DNA from: Bacteroidales bacterium UBA2861
Lineage (GTDB): Bacteria > Bacteroidota > Bacteroidia > Bacteroidales > UBA932
DNA length: 64,000 bases
Reading direction: 5' to 3'
Assembly: GCA_002350615.1 (NCBI GenBank)
Contig: DEFD01000025.1
Location: 124,001 to 188,000 of the forward strand
Shown: positions 1-7,598 of the stretch, piece by piece
Layout: each line of letters opens with the position of its first letter
Position numbering within the stretch: the stretch's first letter is position 1
The notes under the pieces: model-generated
Databases searched by the model: none
What the model was told of the DNA's origin: nothing
What the model saw: the letters and a program-made list of their open reading frames with translations, nothing else
Translations under genes and position numbers: made by a program

Positions 1-1835
1 CCACTCCTGACATCGTGCTGAACGTGGTTGACGCCTCGAATCTCGAGAGGAATCTCTACCTCACATCCCAGCTCATAGACATGAACCTCCGGGTGGTCAT
101 GGCCCTGAACATGTATGACGAACTCGAAGCAAGGGGCGACAGCCTTGACATCCGGCAGCTTTCCCATCTCCTGGGGATGCCCGTCTGTCCTACCGTGAGC
201 AGGAGCGGACAGGGAATCGACTCGCTTTTCGACACCATAATCAGGGTTTATGAGCAGGAGGACAAAAGCCTGCTGCGGCATATCCATATAAATCATGGAG
301 CCGAGCTTGAGCAGAGCATCGGAAGGCTCCAGACCATCATCAAGAGGAGGGATCCGGATATCCGAAGCCGATTCTCGACGCGCTGGCTTGCAATAAAATA
401 TCTGGAAAACGACAAGGATGTGGAGGGCATTGTCGGGACGCTCAACTGCAGCGGGGAGATTGCCGCCGCACGCGGCGAAGAGGAGAAGCGGCTGGGAGGA
501 CTGCTGGGAGATAATCCCGAATCCGCCATCGTGGATGCCAAATACGCCTTCATCCAGGGGGCTCTCGCCGAGACATATTCCCGTAAAAAGGCGGACAGGA
601 CAAAACGCAGCCTCACCGACAGGATAGACGCCGTGGTGACCAACAAATGGGCGGCTTTCCCCATTTTCATGGTCTTCCTTTACCTTGTGTTCTACGCCAC
701 ATTCACCCTCGGGAACTATCCTATGGAATGGATAGACTCCCTTGTGGGCTGGTTCGGGGACAGAGTCGCTTCGCTCATGCATGAAGGATGGCTCAAGGAC
801 CTGGTGGTGGACGGCATCATCGCCGGAGTGGGAAGCGTACTCGTGTTCCTCCCCAACATCCTGATCCTCTACTTTTTCATCTCCCTGATGGAGGATTCGG
901 GCTATATGGCCAGAGCAGCGTTCATAGTGGACAAGCTCATGCACCGCATCGGCCTGCATGGCAAGAGTTTCATCCCCATGGTGATGGGATTCGGATGCAA
1001 CGTGCCCGCAATAATGGCCACCCGCACCATTGAAAGCAGGAAAAGCAGGCTCATCACAATCGCGCTCATACCCTTTATGTCTTGCGCGGGGCGTCTGCCC
1101 ATATTCGTCCTTCTCGCAGGCGCATTCTTCCCTGGCAACGCGGCACTGGCACTGCTGGGGATCTATTTTCTGGGTGTAGTCCTAGCCATCCTGTCGGCCA
1201 TGGTGATGAAGCGGGTGATCAAGGATGACGACCTTCCCTTCGTGATGGAGCTTCCTCCCTACAGGGTGCCTACGGCGAAGGCGATAGGGCGCCATACCTG
1301 GGAGAAGGGCAGGCAGTACCTGCAGAAAATGGCAAGCACCATCCTCGTGGCGTCGATAATAATCTGGGCGCTGGGCTACTACCCCAGGAACGACAAACCC
1401 GGAATGACCGAAGAATACTACACAGAAGCATATCAGCAGGAGCATTCCTACCTCGGACATATAGGGAAAGCCGTTGCCCCCGTGCTGGATCCTCTCGGAT
1501 TCAACTGGAAGATGGATGTGGGCCTTCTCTCCGGCGTTGCGGCCAAGGAGTTGGTGGTGAGCAGCCTCGGAGTCATGTATTCCGGGGACAGCCAGGCGTC
1601 GGAGCAGGACGGCGGCACCGCCCTCCAATCGGCCCTGAAGGACAGCATTCCCCTGCCCGCAGCCGTGGCCTTCATGATTTTTATCCTGCTGTATTTCCCC
1701 TGCATTGCCACTTTCGTGGCGATCAAGAATGAGACGGGCAGATGGAGCTGGGCCGCAGGCATTTGCGCCTACACCATGCTGGTCGCCTGGATCGTCGCCT
1801 GGATAGGCTATCACATCACCGCCCTGCTGCTGTAG
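1..1835 (+). CDS. feoB: Ferrous iron transport protein B, 3' part (5' end outside window)
   Basis: Inner-membrane Fe(II) transporter with an N-terminal G-protein domain. The open frame runs to the first bases of the window (TPDIVLNVVDASNLERN), so the GTG at 15 is an internal codon. What remains is the end of the G domain, including the NMYD guanine-specificity motif, the helical spacer, and the membrane domain from about residue 210. Family-typical signatures are visible: GCNVPAIMATRT near residue 330, SCAGRLPIFVLL near 355, and LSGVAAKELVVSSLGVMY near the C-terminus. The stop at 1835 is only 20 bases from the end of the convergent PAP2 gene. Identity is clear. Any FeoA partner lies outside the window. 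Confidence 0.97.
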   Translation, partial: TPDIVLNVVDASNLERNLYLTSQLIDMNLRVVMALNMYDELEARGDSLDIRQLSHLLGMPVCPTVSRSGQGIDSLFDTIIRVYEQEDKSLLRHIHINHGAELEQSIGRLQTIIKRRDPDIRSRFSTRWLAIKYLENDKDVEGIVGTLNCSGEIAAARGEEEKRLGGLLGDNPESAIVDAKYAFIQGALAETYSRKKADRTKRSLTDRIDAVVTNKWAAFPIFMVFLYLVFYATFTLGNYPMEWIDSLVGWFGDRVASLMHEGWLKDLVVDGIIAGVGSVLVFLPNILILYFFISLMEDSGYMARAAFIVDKLMHRIGLHGKSFIPMVMGFGCNVPAIMATRTIESRKSRLITIALIPFMSCAGRLPIFVLLAGAFFPGNAALALLGIYFLGVVLAILSAMVMKRVIKDDDLPFVMELPPYRVPTAKAIGRHTWEKGRQYLQKMASTILVASIIIWALGYYPRNDKPGMTEEYYTEAYQQEHSYLGHIGKAVAPVLDPLGFNWKMDVGLLSGVAAKELVVSSLGVMYSGDSQASEQDGGTALQSALKDSIPLPAAVAFMIFILLYFPCIATFVAIKNETGRWSWAAGICAYTMLVAWIVAWIGYHITALLL

Positions 1836-1854
1836 GAAAGCAGTCTGATTCCGC

Positions 1855-2610
1855 CTAAAAATTCACGAGCAGCGCCAGCGCGGGGGTTGCTCCGCTTTTC
1901 GGGTCGGTCGCAAAATATGGCAGGAAAGACACTTTGCCAAGGGCCCGCCGCTCCAGGGGAAGAAGCCAGAAAGCCGCTTTGGCGCAAAGGATGCCGAGTC
2001 CGGCGCCTGCCAGCACGTCGTTGCACCAGTGTTCCCCATTGTAAACCCGCAGCACTGCCGTGGCCGCAGCAGCCGTATAAGCCGCAGCCCCTATCCATCC
2101 GCCATATTCCATACGTATGAGTTCCGCTCCTGCAAATGCGGTGGCCGTATGCCCGGAAGGGAAAGAATCGTCGGCGCTTCCGTCCGGCCTGGTTTCGCAA
2201 ACACTGTACTTTATTCCGTTGATTATCAGCACTTCCAGACCGAAGGCCGTAGCTGCCAGCACTATCCTGTCCTGCCAGCCTTCATGATAGTCCTTATGAA
2301 GGCTCAGCCCCACGCTGGCAAGCAGGGGCAGGTACTGAAGGACGTCGTCAACCACGGTTTCGTGGGGTCCACGGATGCCGTGCACCCAGTCGTTTACAGG
2401 AATATTGATATTCTTTTCCCACCATGGAGTCAGTCCGAGGGCGCCGATCCCGGTAAGGGTGAGCGGCGCAATCAGGGAAGAAGGCCGGAAACGGGTGTTG
2501 CTGGTATCGGCCGGCGCGGCATAGTCCCTGGCGGAAAGATTCAGCCCGCCGCTACAAAGCAGCAGCGCGAGAAGCAGCCGTTTCAAACCTCTGTTTACAG
2601 CCAAGGACAT
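1855..2610 (-). CDS. PAP2-family membrane-associated phosphatase
   Basis: A 251-residue phosphatidic-acid-phosphatase/lipid A phosphatase-type protein with an N-terminal signal or anchor segment (residues 10-27). The three PAP2 active-site blocks are present in order: K134 to R141-P142 (KYSVCETRP), PSGH at 151-154, and R188...H194...D198 (RVYNGEHWCND). The family dephosphorylates lipid pyrophosphates or lipid A at the periplasmic face. The precise substrate, for example undecaprenyl pyrophosphate, cannot be read from the sequence. It is a single gene, convergent with feoB, with its own TAACTTTG box at 2643-2650. Confidence 0.9.
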   Translation of the reverse strand: MSLAVNRGLKRLLLALLLCSGGLNLSARDYAAPADTSNTRFRPSSLIAPLTLTGIGALGLTPWWEKNINIPVNDWVHGIRGPHETVVDDVLQYLPLLASVGLSLHKDYHEGWQDRIVLAATAFGLEVLIINGIKYSVCETRPDGSADDSFPSGHTATAFAGAELIRMEYGGWIGAAAYTAAAATAVLRVYNGEHWCNDVLAGAGLGILCAKAAFWLLPLERRALGKVSFLPYFATDPKSGATPALALLVNF

Positions 2611-2642
2611 AATTCGACCACAAATCGGATTTATCTCACAGG

Positions 2643-2650
2643 CAAAGTTA
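2643..2650 (-). promoter_or_regulatory. -7 box (TAACTTTG) for the PAP2 gene
   Basis: Exact match to the Bacteroidetes TAnnTTTG -7 consensus, 32 bases upstream of the PAP2 start codon. It sits immediately downstream of the tRNA terminator. Confidence 0.6.
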
Positions 2651-2661
2651 TATATTTAAAT

Positions 2662-2690
2662 AAAAAAACCGCCGCTATGTAAAGCGTCGG
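2662..2690 (-). terminator. Rho-independent terminator after the tRNA pair
   Basis: Read on the minus strand: CCGACGCT, a six-base loop, AGCGGCGG (7 of 8 pairs), then a run of seven T. It lies downstream of both minus-strand tRNAs and upstream of the PAP2 promoter, so it separates the two units. Confidence 0.8.
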
Positions 2691-2722
2691 ACGATATATG
2701 GTGTTTTTAATGTTTTGGCGTT

Positions 2723-2799
2723 TGGTAGCGAGAGTGGGTCACGATCCCACGACCTCCGGATTATGAATCCGACGCTCTAACCAGCTGAGCTACCTCGCC
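2723..2799 (-). tRNA. tRNA-Met (anticodon CAT, elongator type)
   Basis: A 77-nt cloverleaf with CCA encoded. The acceptor GGCGAGG pairs with TCTCGCT (two G-U pairs), the D arm carries GGTTAGAGC, and the anticodon stem TCGGA/TCCGG encloses TTCATAA. The T arm is GTGGG-ATCGTGA-CCCAC, so its loop departs from the usual TTCRANN. A CAT anticodon could also mark tRNA-Ile2 or initiator tRNA, but the overall sequence resembles elongator Met. It is followed on the same strand by the terminator at 2662-2690. Confidence 0.9.
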
Positions 2800-2804
2800 G
2801 AAAA

Positions 2805-2878
2805 TGGTTGAGATGGAAGGATTCGAACCCTCACTGACAGAGCCAGAATCTGTAGTGCTACCATTACACCACATCTCA
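2805..2878 (-). tRNA. tRNA-Gln (anticodon CTG)
   Basis: A 74-nt cloverleaf with CCA encoded. The acceptor TGAGATG/CATCTCA gives the U1-A72 pair typical of tRNA-Gln. The anticodon stem ACAGA/TCTGT encloses TTCTGGC, and the T loop is the canonical TTCGAAT. It is transcribed ahead of tRNA-Met with only five bases between them, so the two are probably cotranscribed. Confidence 0.93.
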
Positions 2879-2977
2879 ATATTTCAATCCGCAAGTGGCT
2901 AAGCCGCGAAGCGGACTGCAAAGGTACAACTCTTTTGCAAAAATCCAAGCACTTGAGGCAGATTTTTTAAAAATTAC

Positions 2978-2985
2978 TATCTTTG
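2978..2985 (+). promoter_or_regulatory. -7 box (TATCTTTG) for ispF
   Basis: Matches TAnnTTTG and lies 33 bases upstream of the ispF ATG at 3019. A TTG 22 bases further upstream (2953-2955) is a weak -33 candidate. The stretch 2611-3018 holds only this box, the two tRNAs, the terminator and the PAP2 box. Confidence 0.6.
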
Positions 2986-3018
2986 ACACTTGCCGGCCAT
3001 AAACCCGGTGGAAGCTTT

Positions 3019-3489
3019 ATGGAATTCAGAATAGGACATGGATACGATGTGCACACCCTGCAGGACGGGTTGCCAATGTGGCTCGGCGGCATACGCATCG
3101 AGTACGCGCGCGGTTTTGTAGCCCACTCGGACGGAGATGTGGCGATTCACGCACTGTGCGACGCCATTCTCGGGGCAGCCGGTCTCGGAGACATCGGACT
3201 GCACTTCCCTGATTCCGACCCCGCCTTCAAGGGTATAGACAGCAAGAGACTGCTCGCCGAGACCATCCGCAAGATATCCGCCGAAGGCTGGAAGGTAGCC
3301 AACGCCGACATTACGATCGCCCTGCAGGCGCCGAAACTGCGCCCGCACATAGACGCGATGAAAGCCGTCCTCTCCCCCATTCTCGGGACGGACGCGCTGA
3401 ACATCAAAGCCACGACCACCGAAAGACTTGGTTTCGTAGGCCGCGGCGAGGGTTGTGAGGTTTGGGCGGTGGCGCTTCTGGAGAGGTAG
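3019..3489 (+). CDS. ispF: 2-C-methyl-D-erythritol 2,4-cyclodiphosphate synthase
   Basis: Fifth enzyme of the non-mevalonate isoprenoid pathway. It cyclises CDP-ME 2-phosphate to MEcPP with release of CMP. The 156-residue length matches the family. The metal-binding motif GYDVH is at residues 7-11, HSDGDVAIHALCDA follows near 40, and DIGLHFPDSDP near 60. The C-terminal half has ATTTERLGFVGRGEG. An in-frame TTG at 2983 would add twelve residues, but it overlaps the promoter box, so the ATG at 3019 is preferred. ispD, two steps earlier in the pathway, lies at the far end of this window and not beside ispF. Confidence 0.96.
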   Translation: MEFRIGHGYDVHTLQDGLPMWLGGIRIEYARGFVAHSDGDVAIHALCDAILGAAGLGDIGLHFPDSDPAFKGIDSKRLLAETIRKISAEGWKVANADITIALQAPKLRPHIDAMKAVLSPILGTDALNIKATTTERLGFVGRGEGCEVWAVALLER

Positions 3490-3508
3490 GCCTCACCTGC
3501 CCGGCGGA

Positions 3509-4024
3509 TCAAAGTTCCGTGACGATATCTTCCAAAGGCTTCCTGAGCGGGTGCCAGGGGCCGGGATGGGCGTCTTCCGCCCTGTAGCCCAGTGCAAGCA
3601 GCACCTGGACCTCGCAGCCAGCCATTTCCGGGAAAGCCTCATACAGTTCACTGGGTTCGTAACTCCCTATCCAAGTGCATCCAAGCCCGAGATCTTCCGC
3701 TTCAAGCATGATGTGCGTGGCCATGATTATGGAATCCATCTCCGCCTTGTTCTTGCCGTCGCTTTCACGTACCCACCCCTGCGAAGGGTCGAATCCCACT
3801 GCCAGCACCAGAGGGGCGCCGTAAGTGCTGCCCGTGAGCCTGCGTACCTTGGAGAGCGCCTCCTCTGACCGCAGCACCCAGACATGCCAGGGCTGGCGGT
3901 TCTTGGCCGAAGGGGCCAGGCGTCCGGCTTCCAGCAGTTTGTCCAACAGTCCCTGTTCCAATGCCTTGGGGGAATATTTACGGCAGGTGTAGCGCCTGCC
4001 TGCGAGTTCAAGAAAATCTGTCAT
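3509..4024 (-). CDS. Nitroreductase-family FMN oxidoreductase
   Basis: A 171-residue protein of the NADH:FMN nitroreductase fold. N-terminal RRYTCRKYSPKAL carries the Arg-rich FMN-phosphate contact, PSAKNRQPWHVWVL follows near residue 38, and GLGCTWIGSYEP near 115 is the usual second flavin-binding region. It is shorter than classic NfsB (about 217 residues) but typical of the short Bacteroidetes members. The physiological substrate is unknown. The ATG lies only four bases after a TATATTTG box, so the mRNA is probably leaderless. It is divergent from the 4062 gene. Confidence 0.9.
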   Translation of the reverse strand: MTDFLELAGRRYTCRKYSPKALEQGLLDKLLEAGRLAPSAKNRQPWHVWVLRSEEALSKVRRLTGSTYGAPLVLAVGFDPSQGWVRESDGKNKAEMDSIIMATHIMLEAEDLGLGCTWIGSYEPSELYEAFPEMAGCEVQVLLALGYRAEDAHPGPWHPLRKPLEDIVTEL

Positions 4025-4028
4025 ACCT

Positions 4029-4036
4029 CAAATATA
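4029..4036 (-). promoter_or_regulatory. -7 box (TATATTTG) for the nitroreductase gene
   Basis: Minus-strand reading TATATTTG-AGGT-ATG. The box is four bases from the start codon, so transcription should start at or next to the ATG. Confidence 0.6.
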
Positions 4037-4047
4037 ATAATATTTGC

Positions 4048-4055
4048 TAAATTTG
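4048..4055 (+). promoter_or_regulatory. -7 box (TAAATTTG) for the 4062 gene and mutL operon
   Basis: Plus-strand reading TAAATTTG-TAGATT-ATG with a six-base spacer to the start codon. It sits 11 bases from the divergent nitroreductase box, so the two promoters occupy the same 38-bp intergenic space. Confidence 0.6.
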
Positions 4056-4061
4056 TAGATT

Positions 4062-4382
4062 ATGGGAATGTTTAACTTTTTCGGCTCCGGAGAGCACAAA
4101 GTGTTCGACTACAAACCGATCTATTACAATAAGGAAGAAGACGAGCGCAAGCGGATGTTCGGCGCCGTGGACGGCAGCCTCAGGAAAGAAGAGGACCGGA
4201 AGCAGGCCGATGCCAAAGGCGGCTATGTGCCGGGCAGCTACCTGAAAGGCTCTTTCAGGGGCGGCAACTACCAGCGCACCAGGCAGGTGGACCGCAGGGT
4301 GCATACCATCATCGGCATCATAACCCTGCTGCTGGTGGCCATAGTCCTCATTTTCATCGCGAAGTTCTTCACTCTTCTGTAG
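4062..4382 (+). CDS. Conserved small membrane protein upstream of mutL
   Basis: A 106-residue protein with a hydrophilic, basic N-terminal region rich in Lys, Arg, Asp and Glu, and one C-terminal membrane span (about residues 87-105, IIGIITLLLVAIVLIFIAKF). I recognise it only as a protein commonly found before mutL in Bacteroidales and know no function. A C-terminal anchor with no signal peptide implies that most of the protein is cytoplasmic. An alternative start is ATG 4068. It is three bases from mutL and heads a tight plus-strand operon. Confidence 0.8.
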   Translation: MGMFNFFGSGEHKVFDYKPIYYNKEEDERKRMFGAVDGSLRKEEDRKQADAKGGYVPGSYLKGSFRGGNYQRTRQVDRRVHTIIGIITLLLVAIVLIFIAKFFTLL

Positions 4383-4385
4383 GAT

Positions 4386-6230
4386 ATGGGCAAACTTCAG
4401 GTACTTCCGGCACAGATTGCCAACATGATAGCCGCCGGCGAGGTGGTTCAGCGTCCTGCCAGCGTGGTGAAGGAGCTGATGGAAAACGCGATAGACGCCG
4501 GTGCGACGCAGGTGGACGTGATTGTCGCCGACGCCGGCCGCACCCTCATCCAGGTGATAGACAACGGCAGCGGAATGAGCGCGTCGGACGCCCTGCTCTG
4601 CTTCGAGAGGCACGCAACCAGCAAGATAGCTTCCGCCGAGGACCTCGAAGCGATAGGCACCTACGGCTTCAGGGGCGAGGCGCTCGCAAGCATCGCCGCG
4701 GTAGCGGAAATCACGCTCAAGACAAGGCGCGCGCAGGACGAAACCGGCACGCAGGTCAGCATTTCCGATTTCGGAAAGATAAAGAGTGCCAGCGTGGCCG
4801 CCGCAGCCGGCAGCAACTTTGCGGTGCGCAATCTTTTTTACAATACTCCGGCACGGCGGAAATTCATGAAATCCGACGCCGTGGAGCTGAAGCATATAGT
4901 TGAAGAATTCACCAGAATAGCGCTCACAAGACCGGAAACCGCATTCACCCTCAGGCACGGAGAGAGGGACCTCTTTGTACTGCGCAAGGCCAAGAGCCTG
5001 AAATTCAGGGTGATGGACCTGCTCGGACAGAATGTCGCCGGGGAGATCGTGGACATAGACGTGCAGACCAGCATAGTGAAGGTCAGCGGATTCGTGGCAA
5101 AACCCGACGCCGCCAAAAAGACCCTGGGCAACCAGTTTTTCTTTGTGAACGGAAGGTATTTCCGGAGTCCCTACCTGCACAAGGCTGTGATGAAGGCCTA
5201 CGAGGGCATGATTTCCGAAGGCACCACACCTTCTTATTTCATCTGGCTGGAGACTGATCCGCACAGCGTGGATGTTAATATCCATCCTACGAAAACGGAA
5301 GTGAAATTCGAGGAAGACAACGTCATCTTCCAGATACTTTATGCGTGCATCAAGGAAACCCTGGGGAAAAATGCTTTCGGAGACGGCATCGACTTCGATA
5401 CCGAAGGAGCCGTTCCCCTGCCTCAACTGGGGCGGAGTTTCGAGGAATTCCACGGAGCCGCAAAGAATCCTTCTCCGCTTATAGACGACAGTTACGATCC
5501 TTTCCGGGCGACTTATCCGGATCAGATAGGGCTGGATGCCGACGGTTTCCCGAGTTCGGCGCCCGCTCCGGCTGCAGGGCGCACGGGGAGCAGCGCTTTC
5601 GACACCGTCGGCGCAGTGGACAGGAGCCAGGAATACGGACGGCTTTTCGAAGAGAACAGCGCCGCAAACGCAAGGGCACTCGTGGTCCAGGGCAAATTCA
5701 TCGTAAGCACAGCCGCTTCCGGCCTTATGCTGGTGAACATCAGAAGGGCCTGGGAACGAATCCTTTACGAGCGCACCCTCAAGCAGCTGGCAAGCAACGC
5801 CCATGTCACCCAGACCGCGCTCTACCCCGTACAGGTTCAGGTCGGAGTGGCCGCACGAGGCCTTTTCGACGCCAATGCCGAGCGTCTTGCCGGGCTGGGA
5901 TTCGACATCACTCCCTTCGGGAACGATACGGTAGTAGTAAACGGGGTTCCGGAAGGCTATTCCTGCGAGAGCGGGAAAGTTGAGCAGATGGTGCAGGACC
6001 TTGTCCTTATCCTGAGCGATGACAATTCCGGCGTCCCCGAGGTGGTGAACACTTCCCTCGCTTCGAAATTCGCCACCCTCGGCTCGCTCAACGCGGAGGC
6101 GCCGCGCAATGCGGCGGAGGCCTTGAAACTTCTGGACATGCTCTTCGCCGGCGGAAACGCCGAAGTGACTTCCGGCGGCAAGAAAATCATCAGTATAATT
6201 CCGGTTTCGGAACTGGAGAAAAAATTTTGA
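4386..6230 (+). CDS. mutL: DNA mismatch repair protein MutL
   Basis: A 614-residue GHKL-ATPase. The N-terminal ATPase motifs are intact: KELMENAIDAGA with the catalytic Glu near residue 32, DNGSGM near 59, and TYGFRGEALASI near 92. The linker (about 360-430) is Ala/Pro/Ser-rich, and the C-terminal dimerisation domain follows. The region corresponding to the endonuclease DQHA(x)2E(x)4E motif reads NIRRAWERILYE (about 450-461): the metal-binding D, Q and H are gone although the Glu residues remain. It is therefore probably not a nicking MutL. It is followed after three bases by the rhomboid gene. Confidence 0.96.
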   Translation: MGKLQVLPAQIANMIAAGEVVQRPASVVKELMENAIDAGATQVDVIVADAGRTLIQVIDNGSGMSASDALLCFERHATSKIASAEDLEAIGTYGFRGEALASIAAVAEITLKTRRAQDETGTQVSISDFGKIKSASVAAAAGSNFAVRNLFYNTPARRKFMKSDAVELKHIVEEFTRIALTRPETAFTLRHGERDLFVLRKAKSLKFRVMDLLGQNVAGEIVDIDVQTSIVKVSGFVAKPDAAKKTLGNQFFFVNGRYFRSPYLHKAVMKAYEGMISEGTTPSYFIWLETDPHSVDVNIHPTKTEVKFEEDNVIFQILYACIKETLGKNAFGDGIDFDTEGAVPLPQLGRSFEEFHGAAKNPSPLIDDSYDPFRATYPDQIGLDADGFPSSAPAPAAGRTGSSAFDTVGAVDRSQEYGRLFEENSAANARALVVQGKFIVSTAASGLMLVNIRRAWERILYERTLKQLASNAHVTQTALYPVQVQVGVAARGLFDANAERLAGLGFDITPFGNDTVVVNGVPEGYSCESGKVEQMVQDLVLILSDDNSGVPEVVNTSLASKFATLGSLNAEAPRNAAEALKLLDMLFAGGNAEVTSGGKKIISIIPVSELEKKF

Positions 6231-6233
6231 CAG

Positions 6234-6866
6234 ATGTACTATCAGGATCAAAGGCAGGGACTGCCTACAGTAATAAAGAATCTGCTGATAATCAACGTTA
6301 TCGTGTTTGTCGGATGCTGGATTGGCGAGATGCAGCTGAATTCGGATTATCTGTTGCGTAAATTCGCGCTTTTCCATCCGGCTTCGGAATATTTCCGCTG
6401 GTGGCAGCCGCTCACCTATATGTTCATGCACGGAGGCTTCTGGCATATCTTCATGAACATGTACACCCTGGTTATCTTCGGGGTGATAGTGGAAAGGATT
6501 ATAGGATCGCGTAAGTTCCTGATTTTCTATCTTGTATGCGGTCTGGCGGCAGCCGCTGCCCACATCGGCGTAAGCACGCTTACAGGAGGAATCAATATTC
6601 CGACGGTCGGTGCTTCCGGAGCAATCTACGGAGTGCTGGTGGCCTACGCCATGCTCTTCCCGGAATCCAGGATGATGCTCATTTTCCCTCCCGTCGTACT
6701 GAAGGCCAAGTGGCTGGTAGCCATCTTCGTAGTCATAGAAATGCTCTCCGGCATATTCGGCACCATGGACGGGGTGGCTCATTTCGCGCATCTGGGCGGC
6801 GCAATAGCCGGCTGGCTGCTGATCGTTTTCTGGAAGAAGCAGGGCACCCTGTTCGACAGGGACTGA
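6234..6866 (+). CDS. Rhomboid-family intramembrane serine protease
   Basis: A 210-residue six-helix core rhomboid. HGGFWHIFMNMYTL (residues 66-79) is the conserved TM2 block. The catalytic Ser128 lies in GASG, and His186 in AHLGGAIAGW completes the dyad. It cleaves transmembrane substrates within the inner membrane. The substrates are unknown. The start is the ATG three bases after the mutL stop. The gene sits in the mutL operon, probably by cotranscription and not by shared function. Confidence 0.92.
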   Translation: MYYQDQRQGLPTVIKNLLIINVIVFVGCWIGEMQLNSDYLLRKFALFHPASEYFRWWQPLTYMFMHGGFWHIFMNMYTLVIFGVIVERIIGSRKFLIFYLVCGLAAAAAHIGVSTLTGGINIPTVGASGAIYGVLVAYAMLFPESRMMLIFPPVVLKAKWLVAIFVVIEMLSGIFGTMDGVAHFAHLGGAIAGWLLIVFWKKQGTLFDRD

Positions 6867-6880
6867 AAAAGAACGGGTAT

Positions 6881-7588
6881 ATGAAGTTCGATGAAATAAT
6901 TGCAAAGGCACTGGAAGTGCTGAAAGGCGGCGGGGTCATACTCTACCCGACGGATTCCGTGTGGGGTCTGGGGTGCGATGCCACCAATGAAAAAGCGGTG
7001 AAGCGCATATTTGAAATCAAGCGCCGCAGCGAGGCGAAATCTCTCGTGCTGCTTGCGGCGGATATGGATATGATCTGCAGATATGTGAAGCAGATTCCTT
7101 CCATTGCGATAGACCTGGTGGAGGTGAACGACTCTCCGATGACCATCGTGTACCCCGGAGCCCAGGGCATCGCGCCTTCGGCGGTAGCGGAGGACGGCAG
7201 CGTTGGGATCAGGATTCCGCTGGTGCCGCAACGGGAAGACGGTGACGGCGTTTCACCCCGGCAGGGCGGCCGTCTGCCAGACGACGGCGCCGGACGTTCG
7301 GGCAGGCACTCCGAGCCGGTGCTGTGCGGGGCGGAATTCTGCAGGCAGGTCGCAAGGAAGTTAAGGCGTCCCCTGGTGAGCACTTCCGCAAACATCTCCG
7401 GCGAACCGGCACCCGCCTGCTTCGGGGATATTTCGGAGGAAATCGCCTCCGCTGTGGACTTCGTCGTTCCGGTCAATTTCGGCGACGGTGCCGGCCACAG
7501 CCTGTCTTTTGACAGTTTTGCCAGCGGGAAGCCCTCGCAGATTATCAAACTGGGACTCCGCGGAGAAGTGGAGATCATACGCAGATAA
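6881..7588 (+). CDS. tsaC: Threonylcarbamoyl-AMP synthase (Sua5/YrdC/TsaC family) with internal insertion
   Basis: Makes threonylcarbamoyl-AMP from Thr, bicarbonate and ATP for t6A37 tRNA modification. Family blocks present: GGVILYPTDSVWGLGCDA (17-34), KRIFEIKRRSEAKSL, MTIVYPG, VGIRIP, and RPLVSTSANISGEPA (163-177). Between VGIRIP and FCRQVARKL, where family members run on directly, about 35 extra residues occur (116-150, rich in Gly, Arg, Asp and Pro). The DNA there contains a short palindrome, CGTCTG-C-CAGACG. The upstream open frame is out of register with the rhomboid gene, so ATG 6881 is the start. Confidence 0.92.
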   Translation: MKFDEIIAKALEVLKGGGVILYPTDSVWGLGCDATNEKAVKRIFEIKRRSEAKSLVLLAADMDMICRYVKQIPSIAIDLVEVNDSPMTIVYPGAQGIAPSAVAEDGSVGIRIPLVPQREDGDGVSPRQGGRLPDDGAGRSGRHSEPVLCGAEFCRQVARKLRRPLVSTSANISGEPAPACFGDISEEIASAVDFVVPVNFGDGAGHSLSFDSFASGKPSQIIKLGLRGEVEIIRR

Positions 7589-7598
7589 ACTGACAGAT

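Noticed and set aside
15..17. GTG as the start codon of feoB
   Set aside because: The frame continues in FeoB-like sequence to the window edge (TPDIVLNVVDAS), so the gene starts outside.
6536..6880. Longer start for tsaC reaching back into the rhomboid gene
   Set aside because: The extra 115 residues are a shifted frame of the rhomboid coding region, and the conserved YrdC N-terminus begins at 6881.
4047..6911. Very long open frame (954 codons) antisense to mutL and the rhomboid gene
   Set aside because: The protein lacks any recognisable motif and lies entirely opposite two well-supported genes. GC-biased third positions in this genome keep antisense frames open.
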